Assembly (NCBI RefSeq): GCF_000485595.1
Contig: NW_014577874.1
Span: forward strand, 61,766 to 89,466
Source: Priapulus caudatus
Taxonomy: Eukaryota; Priapulida; Priapulimorpha; Priapulimorphida; Priapulidae
Direction of reading: 5' to 3'
DNA length: 27,701 nt
Shown one piece after another: positions 27,470 through 27,701 of the stretch. The position numbers and the translations under genes are program-made. Position 1 is the stretch's first letter. Each line of letters opens with the position of its first letter. The notes beneath the pieces are model-generated. The model searched no databases, was not told the origin of the DNA, and saw only the letters and a list, made by a program, of their open reading frames with translations.

Positions 27470-27701
27470 ACGCACGCGACGCACGCCACCGCACACACAC
27501 AGCACCACACACACGCACGCACGCCACTCACCCCCTCTCCTTTACACCACACACCACACACACGCACGCACGCACTCACCCCCTCTCCTTTACACCACAC
27601 ACCACACACACGCACGCACGCACTCACCCCCTCTCCTTTACACCACACACCACACACACGCACTTATGCACTCACACCCTCTCCTTTACAACATCTCTCT
27701 C
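27470..27701. repeat. ~48-bp tandem repeat at the right edge
   Basis: About four units containing ACTCACCCCCTCTCCTTTAC followed by ACCACACACCACACACACGC. On the minus strand each contains GGGG|GTGAGTG, a donor-like site. The exon it might derive from would lie outside the window. Confidence 0.85.

Noticed and set aside
1-27701. tRNA, rRNA or other structured RNA genes
   Set aside because: I looked for GTTCRANNC-type B boxes, rRNA cores and similar and found nothing convincing by eye.

Overview
The window is from an animal nuclear genome and holds the middle of one large gene on the minus strand, a laminin alpha chain of the alpha-3/5 (LAMA5 / Drosophila LanA) type. I could thread 33 coding exons (26643 down to 278, about 5.19 kb of coding sequence, about 1,730 codons). 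All have GT-AG junctions and compatible phases, with no frameshift or in-frame stop. The start of the gene (signal peptide, LN domain, LE1) lies beyond base 27701. The last LE repeat, the coiled coil and the LG domains lie beyond base 1.

Layout in transcription order (right to left): LE2-LE10 and the first part of LE11 (26643-18243); the L4b/IV'' domain (18243 to about 9490); LE12-LE15 (9540-6700); the L4a (laminin IV type A) domain inserted into LE16 (6788-2788); LE16 end to LE21 (2914-278). The LE order and the places where L4b and L4a interrupt it match human LAMA5 as I remember it. The product would be one arm of a secreted, disulphide-rich basement-membrane heterotrimer.

The introns are crowded with microsatellites, minisatellites and small DNA transposons. 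I see a hAT-like element with a target duplication, a TA-flanked MITE, a TAA-flanked near-palindromic MITE, a further MITE inside one arm of a large inverted repeat around an assembly gap, and two Helentron/'pearl'-like tandem-repeat elements ending in the same GACTTCGTC hairpin. A (CCCTAA)4 tract fits TTAGGG telomeres, so an arthropod is unlikely. With the pearl-like repeats this suggests a non-vertebrate, probably marine, bilaterian such as a lophotrochozoan or priapulid. The species cannot be fixed from this window.

Two things stand out. First, the large intron after LE5 contains a 932-bp open exon (24215-23284) with a good acceptor in the matching phase. It encodes a repeat region whose length changes are all multiples of three, four N-glycosylation sequons, a long coiled coil and a stop codon. 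Spliced in, it would give a secreted LN-LE1-5-coiled-coil short isoform, resembling in principle the LaNt / netrin-like short laminins. Second, several introns contain tandem 'echoes' of their own exon edge: the last bases of the exon plus its splice donor (in one case the acceptor) are copied one to about eight times inside the adjacent intron, creating arrays of decoy splice sites.
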